Notes under the pieces: generated by a model
What the model saw: the letters and a program-made list of their open reading frames with translations, nothing else
What the model was told of the DNA's origin: nothing
The model's database searches: none
Source of the DNA: Polaromonas sp.
GTDB lineage: Bacteria > Pseudomonadota > Gammaproteobacteria > Burkholderiales > Burkholderiaceae
DNA: 42,217 nt
Assembly (NCBI GenBank): GCA_013823505.1
Contig: PNMH01000029.1
Span: 1 to 42,217 of the forward strand
Direction: 5' to 3'
Shown: one piece after another, positions 31,002-38,560 of the stretch
Layout of the letters: every line of letters starts with the position of its first letter
How positions within the stretch are numbered: the stretch's first letter is position 1
Program-made: the position numbers and the translations under genes

Positions 31002-31187
31002 TTGGCTACTCCCAACTACGGATACGAAAAACGCCAGCGCGAGCTTGCCAAGAAGAAAAAGAAAGAGGAAAAGCTCAAGGCCAAAGCCGAAGGCCGCCGC
31101 CACGACGACACCGACGCACCGGAAGAGCCGGGCACCGATGCACCGGACGGCGCAGCGGGCGGCGACGGCACTGGCGCAGGCAACTGA
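31002..31187 (+). CDS. Small Lys-rich protein of unknown function, TTG start
   Basis: A 61-residue protein in two halves: a strongly basic N-terminal segment (MATPNYGYEKRQRELAKKKKKEEKLKAK region, residues 1-32, predicted helical) and an acidic/Gly/Ala/Asp-rich disordered C-terminus. I recognise the YGYEKRQRELAKKKK opening as a recurring hypothetical protein of betaproteobacteria but know no function. The start is TTG 31002, 32 bases after metC; the family-like N-terminus supports it. Nucleic-acid or ribosome association is only a composition-based guess. Confidence 0.7.
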   Translation: MATPNYGYEKRQRELAKKKKKEEKLKAKAEGRRHDDTDAPEEPGTDAPDGAAGGDGTGAGN

Positions 31188-31222
31188 CCCTCAGGGTCTG
31201 CCCAATGGCCTGGGCCCGGCGC

Positions 31223-32290
31223 TCAGGCCTTGTTTTCGCTGGCGATCAACGATCGCGCAGCCTCGTTCAGCGAATCCGCTGAACGGTCCCGCAGCTCACA
31301 GGGCAGGGCCTGCGGAAACAGTTTGAAGTTGCGCCCGATTGACTGGGCGTACATCGGATCGTAGTGGCGGGTCAGCAACTCAAGCACCACTGCTGGCGTC
31401 TCACCACCCTTGACCTTCTCTGTCCACCCCGACACGACTTCCTTGCCACGAAGCTCGATCAGCGCTTCGAGCCGGGAACAGAACGATGCCGGGTCTTTCA
31501 CGAAGAAGTCGTAGTCTTCCAGCAGCAGGGCCACACGTTCTTCGTCCGACAGGCGAAGGTCGATACAGGGGCTGGCCCGCATGGCGTCGATGAGCGCATC
31601 GGGCACGCGCACATTGCCCACCTTCTTGCTCTCGCTCTCCACGTAGACCACGCGCTCCGGTTCATAGCCGCGCAGGGCAGACCACACCATCGAATCAAAA
31701 CGCTTCTGGCTCGGCTGCGGCTGGCCGGGTATGTGGCCCAGCACCGAACTGCGGTGGCTGGCCAGGGCCTCCAGGTCGAGCACCTGCGCGCCCTGCGCAG
31801 CCAAGGCTTGCAGCAGACGCGTCTTGCCGCTGCCGGTGGGGCCGCAGACGATGCGGTAGTGCAGGCGCTCGGCCAGCGCAGGCAGCGACTCGACCAGCGC
31901 TGCGCGCCACGCCTTGTAGCCGCCTTCGACCAGGGTCACGTGAAATCCGATGGCGCCCAAGATGGTGGCCAGTGCACCGCTGCGGTTGCCGCCGCGCCAG
32001 CAGTACACCAGCGGTTTCCAGGTGCGCGGCTTGTCGATCACTTCGCACTCGATGTGGGCTGCGATGTTGCGCGCTGACAAGGCCGCACCACGCTTTTTCG
32101 CCTCGAACGGATTGACCTGCTTGTACATCGTGCCGATGGTGATGCGCTCTTCGTTGTTGAGCGTGGGCCAGTTCACCGCGCCGGGCACATGGTCGAGCGC
32201 GTGCTCGTCTTCGGTGCGGGCGTCGATGATCAGGTCGAATTCGGCCAGGCGGCTCAGCGCCTCGGTGGCATTCAGGGTGTGGACGGGCAT
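31223..32290 (-). CDS. mnmH: tRNA 2-selenouridine/geranyl-2-thiouridine synthase MnmH
   Basis: Converts 2-thiouridine at tRNA position 34 to 2-selenouridine using selenophosphate, via a geranylated intermediate. The 355-residue protein has an N-terminal rhodanese domain with the essential cysteine C97 in YCWRGGNRSG and a P-loop GPTGSGKTRLL (150-160) in the second domain, the exact MnmH/SelU architecture. The ATG at 32290 begins 6 bases after the upstream esterase stop, so the two minus-strand genes are probably cotranscribed. It implies selenophosphate synthetase elsewhere in the genome. It converges with the Lys-rich small gene, leaving 35 bases. Confidence 0.94.
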   Translation of the reverse strand: MPVHTLNATEALSRLAEFDLIIDARTEDEHALDHVPGAVNWPTLNNEERITIGTMYKQVNPFEAKKRGAALSARNIAAHIECEVIDKPRTWKPLVYCWRGGNRSGALATILGAIGFHVTLVEGGYKAWRAALVESLPALAERLHYRIVCGPTGSGKTRLLQALAAQGAQVLDLEALASHRSSVLGHIPGQPQPSQKRFDSMVWSALRGYEPERVVYVESESKKVGNVRVPDALIDAMRASPCIDLRLSDEERVALLLEDYDFFVKDPASFCSRLEALIELRGKEVVSGWTEKVKGGETPAVVLELLTRHYDPMYAQSIGRNFKLFPQALPCELRDRSADSLNEAARSLIASENKA

Positions 32291-32296
32291 GCCCGA

Positions 32297-32989
32297 TTAT
32301 CGACGGGCGATCAGTTTGCGCAGTTCGGGCCACACGTTGTCGCGCATGGTGGGCTGGGCCGACTCGTTGGGGTGGATGCGGTCGTTCTGGAACAGCGCGG
32401 TGGGGTCCTTGGTGTCGGCCACATCCTTCAGAAAGAACGGCACCAGCGCGGTCTTCTCGGTCTTGGCCACGGTAGTGAACACCTCGCGGAATTCCTGCCC
32501 GTACTTCGCGCCGTAGTTCGGCGGCATCTCCATGCCCAGAAGCAGCACCTGCGCGCCTGCTTCGCGAGACAGGCGCGCCATGGTGGCCAGGTTGTCCCGC
32601 GTCATGTTCAAAGGCAGGCCGCGCAAGGCGTCATTGCCACCCAACTCGATGACCACCCACTTGGGTTGGTGCTGCTTGAGCAGGGCCGCGATGCGCGAAC
32701 GCCCGCCCGACGTCGTGTCGCCGCTGATGCTGGCGTTGACCACGCGCGCCTTGACGTTCTCTTTGGCCATCTTTTCGCTCAACAAGGCCACCCAGCCGGT
32801 GCCGCGTTTGAGACCGTACTCGGCGCTGAGCGAATCGCCGACCACCAGGACCACCGGCAGGTTGCCGCTCGCGGCCTGTGCGGGTGTCTGTGCGAGTGCG
32901 GTGCCCAAAGACCCTGCAGCGGCGAGCGCGCACACGCTGCAGACCAGCGCGTTAAAGTGACGGCGTTTCAACTTGAGAAGTCCTTCCAT
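32297..32989 (-). CDS. TesA-like SGNH-hydrolase arylesterase/lysophospholipase
   Basis: Secreted SGNH/GDSL lipase-esterase of 230 residues, the TesA group (acyl-CoA thioesterase I / lysophospholipase L1 / arylesterase). An N-terminal signal peptide (RRHFNALVCSVCALAAAGSLGTALAQ) precedes the block I nucleophile serine in VVGDSLSAEYGL, block II Gly (SGDTTSGG), block III Asn in ELGGNDALRG and the catalytic Asp/His in DRIHPN. Start choice matters: ATG 32989 overlaps the divergent ATG at 32988, while TTG 32971 has a far better GGAAGGAC ribosome site and a normal signal peptide (224 residues). Divergence from a YbbA-type ABC ATPase mirrors tesA-ybbA in E. coli. Confidence 0.88.
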   Translation of the reverse strand: MEGLLKLKRRHFNALVCSVCALAAAGSLGTALAQTPAQAASGNLPVVLVVGDSLSAEYGLKRGTGWVALLSEKMAKENVKARVVNASISGDTTSGGRSRIAALLKQHQPKWVVIELGGNDALRGLPLNMTRDNLATMARLSREAGAQVLLLGMEMPPNYGAKYGQEFREVFTTVAKTEKTALVPFFLKDVADTKDPTALFQNDRIHPNESAQPTMRDNVWPELRKLIARR

Positions 32990-33686
32990 GTCCGATGTGA
33001 TGATTGCGGTCCAGCATGTGTTCAAGTCGGTCACCGACTCCACCGGGTCGCTGACCATTCTGCGCGATATCGATTTCACCCTGAACAAAGGGGAAACCGC
33101 CGCCATTGTGGGTGCCTCCGGTTCGGGCAAGAGCACGCTGCTGTCCATCGTGGCCGGGTTGGACACGCCCACCAGCGGCACAGTTCACATCGACGGCGTC
33201 GATTTGTTCGCCATGGACGAAGACCAGCGCGCCGCGTTGCGGTCGCAGAAGGTCGGTTTTGTGTTCCAGAGCTTCCAGTTGCTGGGCAACCTCACCGCGC
33301 TGGAAAACGTGATGTTGCCGCTGGAGTTGGCCGGCCGGCGCGATGCCCGCGCCACCGCCACCCACATGCTGCAACGCGTGGGGCTGGGTGAGCGGCTGTC
33401 CAGCTACCCCAAAGTGCTATCGGGCGGCGAGCAGCAACGTGTCGCGCTGGCACGCGCCTTCGTGGTGCAGCCGGCCGTGCTGCTGGCCGACGAGCCCACC
33501 GGCAGCCTCGATTTCGCCACCGGCGGCAAGATCATGGAACTCATGTTCGACCTCAACCGCGAGCAGGGCACCACACTCGTGCTGGTCACGCACGACCGCG
33601 GGATTGCCCAGCGTTGCGAACGCCGCATCACCATCGAGGCCGGGCAGGTGGTGCCCGAAGTGAAAGAGACCGCGGCCGTCGCCTGA
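32988..33686 (+). CDS. YbbA-type ABC transporter ATP-binding protein
   Basis: ABC ATPase of the LolD/MacB/YbbA group, 232 residues. Visible motifs are Walker A GASGSGKST, Q-loop FQSFQLL, signature LSGGEQQR, Walker B VLLADEPTGSLD and the H-loop VTHD, so it is complete. The divergent TesA-like neighbour matches the E. coli tesA-ybbA pair, where ybbA is followed by the permease gene ybbP; here the next gene is rlmB and no permease is present. The ATG at 32988 follows a GAGAAG site and overlaps the esterase start codon. The partner permease and substrate are unknown. Confidence 0.9.
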   Translation: MSDVMIAVQHVFKSVTDSTGSLTILRDIDFTLNKGETAAIVGASGSGKSTLLSIVAGLDTPTSGTVHIDGVDLFAMDEDQRAALRSQKVGFVFQSFQLLGNLTALENVMLPLELAGRRDARATATHMLQRVGLGERLSSYPKVLSGGEQQRVALARAFVVQPAVLLADEPTGSLDFATGGKIMELMFDLNREQGTTLVLVTHDRGIAQRCERRITIEAGQVVPEVKETAAVA

Positions 33687-33718
33687 GGCCTCCCGCGCCC
33701 GGAGGGGATAATCCGGGC

Positions 33719-34462
33719 ATGTCTTCCCCCAAAGTGCTTTTCGGCTTTCACGCCGTGGGCGTGCGCCTGAAAACCGCGCCCCAATCCATCATCGAGATCT
33801 ACTACGAGCCCACGCGTCGCGACGCGCGCATGCGCCAGTTTCTCGACAAGGCCCGCGAGGCCAACGCCCGCTTGATCGAGGCCGACGGCCTGCGCATTGC
33901 CAAGCTCGCCGGCAGCCATGGCCACCAGGGTGTGGCCGCGCGCGTCGAAGAGATCAAGCAGGTGCATTCGCTCGACGAATTGCTGGAACAACTGGAGGCC
34001 ACCGGCGTGCCACCCTTGCTGCTGGTGCTCGACGGCATCACCGACCCGCACAACCTCGGCGCCTGTCTGCGGGTGGCCGACGGTGCCGGCGCCCACGCCG
34101 TGATCGCGCCCAAGGACCATGCCGCCGGCATCAACGCCACCGTGGCCAAGGTGGCCAGCGGCGCGGCCGAGACCATGCCGTACTTCATGGTGACCAACCT
34201 GGCGCGCACGCTGGGCGAACTCAAGGAACGCAACATCTGGGTCATCGGCACCAGCGACGACGCACCGAAGACGCTCTACCAGGTGGAACTCAAAGGCCCT
34301 GTGGCGCTGGTGCTCGGTGCCGAAGGCGCGGGCATGCGCCAGCTCACCCGCAAGACCTGCGACGAACTCGTGAGCATTCCCATGCATGGTGCGGTGGAGA
34401 GTTTGAACGTGTCGGTGGCCAGCGGCGTGTGTCTGTACGAGGCGCTGCGCCAGCGCAGTTGA
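33719..34462 (+). CDS. rlmB: 23S rRNA (guanosine-2'-O-)-methyltransferase RlmB
   Basis: SpoU-family methyltransferase that 2'-O-methylates G2251 of 23S rRNA in E. coli. The 247-residue protein has an N-terminal substrate-binding domain (LFGFHAVGVRLKT) and the trefoil-knot SAM domain with the SpoU motifs DGITDPHNLGACLRVADGAG, LGAEGAGM and IPMHGAVESLNVSVASG. The ATG at 33719 has a GGAGGGG ribosome site. A GATAAT hexamer ends 7 bases before the ATG. The sirtuin gene follows 4 bases after the stop. Confidence 0.95.
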   Translation: MSSPKVLFGFHAVGVRLKTAPQSIIEIYYEPTRRDARMRQFLDKAREANARLIEADGLRIAKLAGSHGHQGVAARVEEIKQVHSLDELLEQLEATGVPPLLLVLDGITDPHNLGACLRVADGAGAHAVIAPKDHAAGINATVAKVASGAAETMPYFMVTNLARTLGELKERNIWVIGTSDDAPKTLYQVELKGPVALVLGAEGAGMRQLTRKTCDELVSIPMHGAVESLNVSVASGVCLYEALRQRS

Positions 34463-34466
34463 AGCC

Positions 34467-35189
34467 ATGCGCGAGACGGTGCGCAGCTGGATTCGTGATG
34501 CTCGCCATGTTGCCGTGCTGACCGGCGCGGGCATGAGTGCCGAATCTGGAGTGCCCACCTTCCGCGACGCGCAGACTGGGCTGTGGGCCCGGTTCAACCC
34601 GCAAGAACTGGCAACCGAGGCCGCTTTTCGCGCCCATCCGCAGCGCGTGTGGGACTGGTATGTCCATCGCCGCGCGTTGATCGCTGCTGTCCAACCCCAT
34701 GCAGGACACCGGGCACTTGCCAGTTTCGCCAACCGACATCCCGGCCGCCTGACCCTCATCACCCAGAACGTGGACGGCTTGCACCAGCGCGCAGGGCAGG
34801 CCGATGCGCTGGCACTGCACGGCAACATTGCCGAAGACCGGTGGCTCGATGCGCCGCGCGCCTGTTGCCAGACCGACACCCTCGAGGCCGGTCACCCTCC
34901 GCGCTGCCCGGTGTGCGGCAACCTGCGCCGTCCGGCGGTGGTCTGGTTCGGCGAGCACCTGCCGGCGCCCGCGCTCGAATCGGCGGAGCAGGCTGCGCGC
35001 ACTTGCGAGCTGATGTTGGTGGTGGGTACCTCGGGTGAGGTCTATCCGGCGGCCGGTCTGGCGCTCACCGCCCACCAGTGCGGTGCGCGCGTGGTGATGG
35101 TGAATCCCGAGGCCACGCCGCTCGATGCGGTGGCCGAACTGTGTCTCAGGGAATCTGCGGCGCAGTGCCTGCCGCCGCTGCTGGCGTGA
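34467..35189 (+). CDS. Sir2-family NAD-dependent protein deacylase
   Basis: Sirtuin of 240 residues that removes acyl groups from lysines with NAD+. It shows GAGMSAESGVPTFRD (20-34), TQNVDGLH with the catalytic H118 in LHGN downstream, and the C-terminal VGTSGEVYPAAGL nucleotide region. Y65 and R68 (WDWYVHRR) form the YxxR pair typical of class III enzymes such as SIRT5 and E. coli CobB, suggesting desuccinylase/demalonylase activity. The zinc site is unusual: the first pair is adjacent (C133-C134) rather than CxxC, followed by C147 and C150 in CPVC. It follows rlmB by 4 bases and may be coupled. It converges with the CHR genes 18 bases later. Confidence 0.88.
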   Translation: MRETVRSWIRDARHVAVLTGAGMSAESGVPTFRDAQTGLWARFNPQELATEAAFRAHPQRVWDWYVHRRALIAAVQPHAGHRALASFANRHPGRLTLITQNVDGLHQRAGQADALALHGNIAEDRWLDAPRACCQTDTLEAGHPPRCPVCGNLRRPAVVWFGEHLPAPALESAEQAARTCELMLVVGTSGEVYPAAGLALTAHQCGARVVMVNPEATPLDAVAELCLRESAAQCLPPLLA

Positions 35190-35207
35190 TCGGGTCAGGG
35201 CGTGACC

Positions 35208-35807
35208 TCAAACCACCCCCAAAGCCCCCAACACCGCCCCCGCACCGATCATCCACAGCAGGTGGATCTTCGTCCGCCACACCAGCAGCGTCGCCACACC
35301 CGTGAGCAGCCACAGCGGCCAGTCCCGCTCAGGGTGGTCGTGCGAGCCGGTGAGCAGCCAGCCGGTGGCGATCAGCAGGGCAATCACGATGGGGGCCATG
35401 CCGGTCTTGAAGGCGCGCACGGCGCGCAGTTCGCGGTTCTTGTGGGCCCAGCGGGTGGCGGTGTAGGTCAGCACGGACGAGGGCAGCATGATGGCCACCA
35501 TGGTGACCAGTACGCCCAGCAGCGCGAGCGTCCAGGCGGTCCAGCCGGCTCCTGGTCCGCCACCGGCGTTCAAGCCCACGTTCCAGCCGAGCAGGGCGAC
35601 GAAGAGCACGTTGGGGCCCGGTGCGGCCTGCGACAGCGCGATGCTTGAGGTGAATTGCGCTTCGCTGAGCCAGCCGTTCTGGTAGACCAGATAGCGGTGC
35701 ATGTCGGGTGCGGTGGTGATGGCGCCGCCCACTCCCAGCAACGACAGCGAGGCGAAATGGGTGAACAGGTTGAGCCAGTTCGCGAGGTCGGGCGTCATGG
35801 CTGTCAT
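35208..35807 (-). CDS. chrA: Short-chain chromate transporter (CHR) protein, downstream half
   Basis: Half-size chromate-ion transporter family protein, 199 residues, with six or so hydrophobic segments. The CHR signatures are visible: SLLGVGGAITTAPDMHRYLV near the N-terminus and SQAAPGPNVLFVALLGW. Start at ATG 35807 (MTAMTPDLANWLN), which overlaps the upstream CHR gene's stop by 4 bases (ATGA). Short CHR proteins usually work as tandem pairs, replacing one long ChrA, as in the Bacillus subtilis ywrA/ywrB pair. Chromate efflux is inferred from family; the true substrate may differ. Confidence 0.87.
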   Translation of the reverse strand: MTAMTPDLANWLNLFTHFASLSLLGVGGAITTAPDMHRYLVYQNGWLSEAQFTSSIALSQAAPGPNVLFVALLGWNVGLNAGGGPGAGWTAWTLALLGVLVTMVAIMLPSSVLTYTATRWAHKNRELRAVRAFKTGMAPIVIALLIATGWLLTGSHDHPERDWPLWLLTGVATLLVWRTKIHLLWMIGAGAVLGALGVV

Positions 35808-36388
35808 GCGTGCGGCTCCTCGTCGCGCTGGAGCACGCGGTAGGCCCACACACAAGCCGCGCCGCCAATGCCCAGCAGAACCCAGAGCAGGGGCCAGCGC
35901 AGCAGGCCGATGGCGATGAAGGTGAGCACGGCCAGGCCGATGCACACCGGCATGCCCATGGCGTTTTTGTCGAGCGCGGCGATGAGTTTGATGCCGGTGG
36001 CTGTGATCAGGCCGGCCGCCACGGCGCCCATGCCGCGCAGGGCGTTTTGCGCCATGGGGTTGTCGGCCACGCTGCCGTATGCCACGGCCAGCAGCAGCAC
36101 CACCACCAGCGGCGCGGCCAGCATGCCGGCCAGCGCGGCGAGTGCACCCGGCAGGCCGAAGTAGCGCCCGCCGATCATCATGGAAAGGTTGACGACGTTG
36201 GGGCCCGGCATGATCTGGGCCACAGCCCAGTCTTCAACGAACTGTTCGCGCGTCATCCAGCGCTTTTTCTCCACCAGCTCGCGCTGGACGACCGCCAGCA
36301 CGCCGCCAAAACCTTGCAGGGCCAGCCAGGTGAAGGCGAGGAAGAGGTCGGTTTTGGATTGGGGTCGAGCGAGGGTTTCTTCAGCCAC
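35804..36388 (-). CDS. chrA: Short-chain chromate transporter (CHR) protein, upstream half, GTG start
   Basis: First member of the short CHR pair, 194 residues and strongly hydrophobic after residue 75. The N-terminal signature LQGFGGVLAVVQRELVEKKRWMTREQF and the PGPNVVNLSMMIGGRYFG block are typical of ChrA. The start is GTG 36388, which overlaps the response-regulator stop by 8 bases, so it is likely translated by coupling; no good ribosome site is present. It ends 4 bases into the second CHR gene. Physical linkage to a two-component system suggests regulated anion efflux, which is inference. Confidence 0.88.
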   Translation of the reverse strand: MAEETLARPQSKTDLFLAFTWLALQGFGGVLAVVQRELVEKKRWMTREQFVEDWAVAQIMPGPNVVNLSMMIGGRYFGLPGALAALAGMLAAPLVVVLLLAVAYGSVADNPMAQNALRGMGAVAAGLITATGIKLIAALDKNAMGMPVCIGLAVLTFIAIGLLRWPLLWVLLGIGGAACVWAYRVLQRDEEPHA

Positions 36389-36773
36389 GCTGCAGCATGT
36401 CCCGAACCGCGTCCACCATCAAGGGTTTGGTGACGAATCCCTGGATGACGGGTATCTCGCCCACCCGGTCGCGGTCTTTGGGCGACCCCGACGATGTGAG
36501 CATCACCAGCACCACCGTGGGTTTGCCGGCCAGCAGGGGCGTGGCCTCCAGTGCGAACTCGAAGCCATCCATCAGCGGCATGTTGATGTCGAGGTAGATG
36601 CAGGTGGGGGTGGTGAGGGGATCTGTCCTGAGGTAGGACAGCGCTTCGATGCCGCTTTCAAAGATCAGGATCTCGCCCTTGAAACCCGCACGGCGGATCA
36701 TGATTTCGTGAAAGACGTTGTCCGCCTCGTTGTCGTCGATCAGGATGAAGCGCTCGGGAGTCGTCATGTTCAT
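36381..36773 (-). CDS. Single-domain response regulator
   Basis: A stand-alone receiver domain of 130 residues with no DNA-binding or enzymatic output domain. The acidic pocket DDNEAD (13-18), phosphoacceptor D62 in IYLDINMP, T93 in MLTSS and K116 in FVTKPL are all present, so it should be phosphorylated. It resembles the Rcp1-type regulators found next to phytochrome-like kinases. The ATG at 36773 overlaps the kinase stop by 4 bases and its own stop overlaps the CHR start by 8. Output must come through protein contact or further phosphotransfer. Confidence 0.9.
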   Translation of the reverse strand: MNMTTPERFILIDDNEADNVFHEIMIRRAGFKGEILIFESGIEALSYLRTDPLTTPTCIYLDINMPLMDGFEFALEATPLLAGKPTVVLVMLTSSGSPKDRDRVGEIPVIQGFVTKPLMVDAVRDMLQRG

Positions 36774-38398
36774 TCCAGGTGAGGCGCTGCGGGTGCCGCA
36801 GGCAGGTGCAGTGTGAATCGGCTGCCTTGGTCGAGCACCGACTGCACGGAGACCCTGCCGCCGTGCAGTTGCGCGATTCGGCGGCAGACCGACAGGCCCA
36901 GACCGGTGCCTTCGTAGTGCTTGCGCGTGTGCAGGCGCTTGAACATGTCGAAGACGTGCTGCTGGTGTTCGCTGGCAATGCCGATGCCATTGTCGGTCAC
37001 GTGAATCTGGTGGCCGTCTTGCGACTCGTCCACGTGCACGTGAACCACGGGGGGCACACTCTGGCGTGAGAACTTCAGGCCGTTGGAGATCAGGTTCTTC
37101 AACACGATGCGCAACAGCGATTCATCGGCCATCACACTGGGTTGCGCTCCACATTCGAGACGGCCGTCCAGGCGAGCGATCAGAGGCCCGAGATCGGTCG
37201 CGATCTGCTGGACCAGATGGGCGACATCGACCGGGCGCAGCTGGACGGAGCGGCCTTCCAGTCGCACAAAATGCAGCAAGTCGTCGAGCAAGTAGCTCAT
37301 GCGTTGCCCGCCCGATTGCACAAACGACAGGTAGCGCCGAGCCACGGGCGAGAGTTCGTCCTGGTGGTCGGCGACCAGCAGCGACGTGAAGTTGTTGACC
37401 GTGTTGATCGGTTCGCGCAGGTCGTGGGAAATGATGTGGATGAAGCGTTCCTGCTCCATGGTCCGCTGCTCCAGCAAGGCCACTGTCTGTTGCAGCTGTG
37501 CTTCGCGCGTCCGGGTTTCCTGCACATCCTGTGCGCGCATCACGGCGCCGGCGATCTCGCCCCGCGCGTTGCGAACGGGAAGCAAGGCCACCTCCACATG
37601 GCGTGTGCCCCGCGCCGGAAAGTCGGTCTTGCGGGTGTACGACACGGTCTCGCCCGCCAGGGCGCGATCCAGCCGGGGTTGGATGATGTCCCGGAACGCG
37701 TCGCCTCCCACACGCTCGGCGATGTGACGGCCGATGATGTCTTCTCGCGTGCCGCCCCAGTACGCGAGGTAGGTGTCGTTGACGTGCTGGATTAGGTAGT
37801 TCGGGTCAATGTAGACCTGCAGATCCAGCCCGGCGATGGCCATGGCCGTGAGTTCCTGGTGCTGGAGATGCCAGGCTTCCTGGCTGCGAGTGGCTTCTTG
37901 CACACGCACCGACTCGTGTTCCAGCAGGTTGATGACGAGACTGGCGAGCCGTTGCAAGGCGTCTATCTGACTGGGGTCCAGTTTGCGGGCTTGGGTATCG
38001 AGCACACACACGGTGCCCAGTGCCAGACCGTCGTGGGTGACGATGGGTGCGCCCGCATAAAACCGTGCATCCGGAGCGCCCGTCACCAACGGGTTGTTGC
38101 TGAAACGCGGATCCTGCTGCAGGTCTTCGACCACCATCACATGGTCTTGCTCGAGGATGGCATGAGCACAAAAAGCCACTTGCCGTGGGGTTTCAAGCTC
38201 AACGACGCCGAGACGCGATTTGAACCACTGCCGGTCCTGATCGATCAGGCTGATGAGTGCCACAGGCGTGCCGCAGATCATCTGCGCCAACGCGGAAATG
38301 TCGTCAAAAGCCTTTTCTGGCAAGGTGTCGAGGATGCCGAGGCTGTGAAGTCTGGCCAGCCGTTGTGGCTCGTTGGCGGGGGTCGGAGGGGTCTGCAT
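36770..38398 (-). CDS. GAF-PAS sensor histidine kinase
   Basis: Soluble sensor kinase of 542 residues with no transmembrane helix. Order: GAF domain (about 20-165, FCAHAI and FYAGAPIVTHDGLALGTVCVLD), PAS domain (about 185-295, YIDPNYLIQHVNDTYLAYWGGTREDIIGR), a short coiled coil (295-318), HisKA with H325 in IISHDLREP, and HATPase_c with N-box LKNLISNGLKF, G1 DNGIGI and G2 GTGLGL. The GAF lacks phytochrome chromophore signatures that I can recognise, so the ligand is unknown. It begins a tightly overlapping operon with the receiver and CHR genes. The upstream 162 bases include an AT-rich patch near 38440-38470 that may hold the promoter. Confidence 0.9.
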   Translation of the reverse strand: MQTPPTPANEPQRLARLHSLGILDTLPEKAFDDISALAQMICGTPVALISLIDQDRQWFKSRLGVVELETPRQVAFCAHAILEQDHVMVVEDLQQDPRFSNNPLVTGAPDARFYAGAPIVTHDGLALGTVCVLDTQARKLDPSQIDALQRLASLVINLLEHESVRVQEATRSQEAWHLQHQELTAMAIAGLDLQVYIDPNYLIQHVNDTYLAYWGGTREDIIGRHIAERVGGDAFRDIIQPRLDRALAGETVSYTRKTDFPARGTRHVEVALLPVRNARGEIAGAVMRAQDVQETRTREAQLQQTVALLEQRTMEQERFIHIISHDLREPINTVNNFTSLLVADHQDELSPVARRYLSFVQSGGQRMSYLLDDLLHFVRLEGRSVQLRPVDVAHLVQQIATDLGPLIARLDGRLECGAQPSVMADESLLRIVLKNLISNGLKFSRQSVPPVVHVHVDESQDGHQIHVTDNGIGIASEHQQHVFDMFKRLHTRKHYEGTGLGLSVCRRIAQLHGGRVSVQSVLDQGSRFTLHLPAAPAAPHLE

Positions 38399-38536
38399 GG
38401 TGCTTGCTCGGAGGAGTCGGCAAGTTGTAACACAGCCCCTTGTTTTGCATACACTTTATCGGGCGATATACCCTGCCGCGTCCACTTCGACACATCCCGA
38501 CGCTGGCTGCTGTGACGCCACTCACGACCTCAAAAC

Positions 38537-38560
38537 AGATCTGCGCGCAATGCGCAGGGC
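38537..38560 (-). terminator. Probable terminator of the beta-oxidation operon
   Basis: On the minus strand, immediately after the reductase stop, a 6-bp stem (CTGCGC/GCGCAG, 38541-38546 with 38552-38557) and a short loop are followed by ATCTGTTTT. The stem is short and the T-run interrupted, so this is a moderate call. Confidence 0.4.

Noticed and set aside
37850..38340. GAF domain of the sensor kinase as a bilin-binding phytochrome
   Set aside because: No PHY domain and no recognisable chromophore cysteine context; a single Cys in FCAHAI is not enough.
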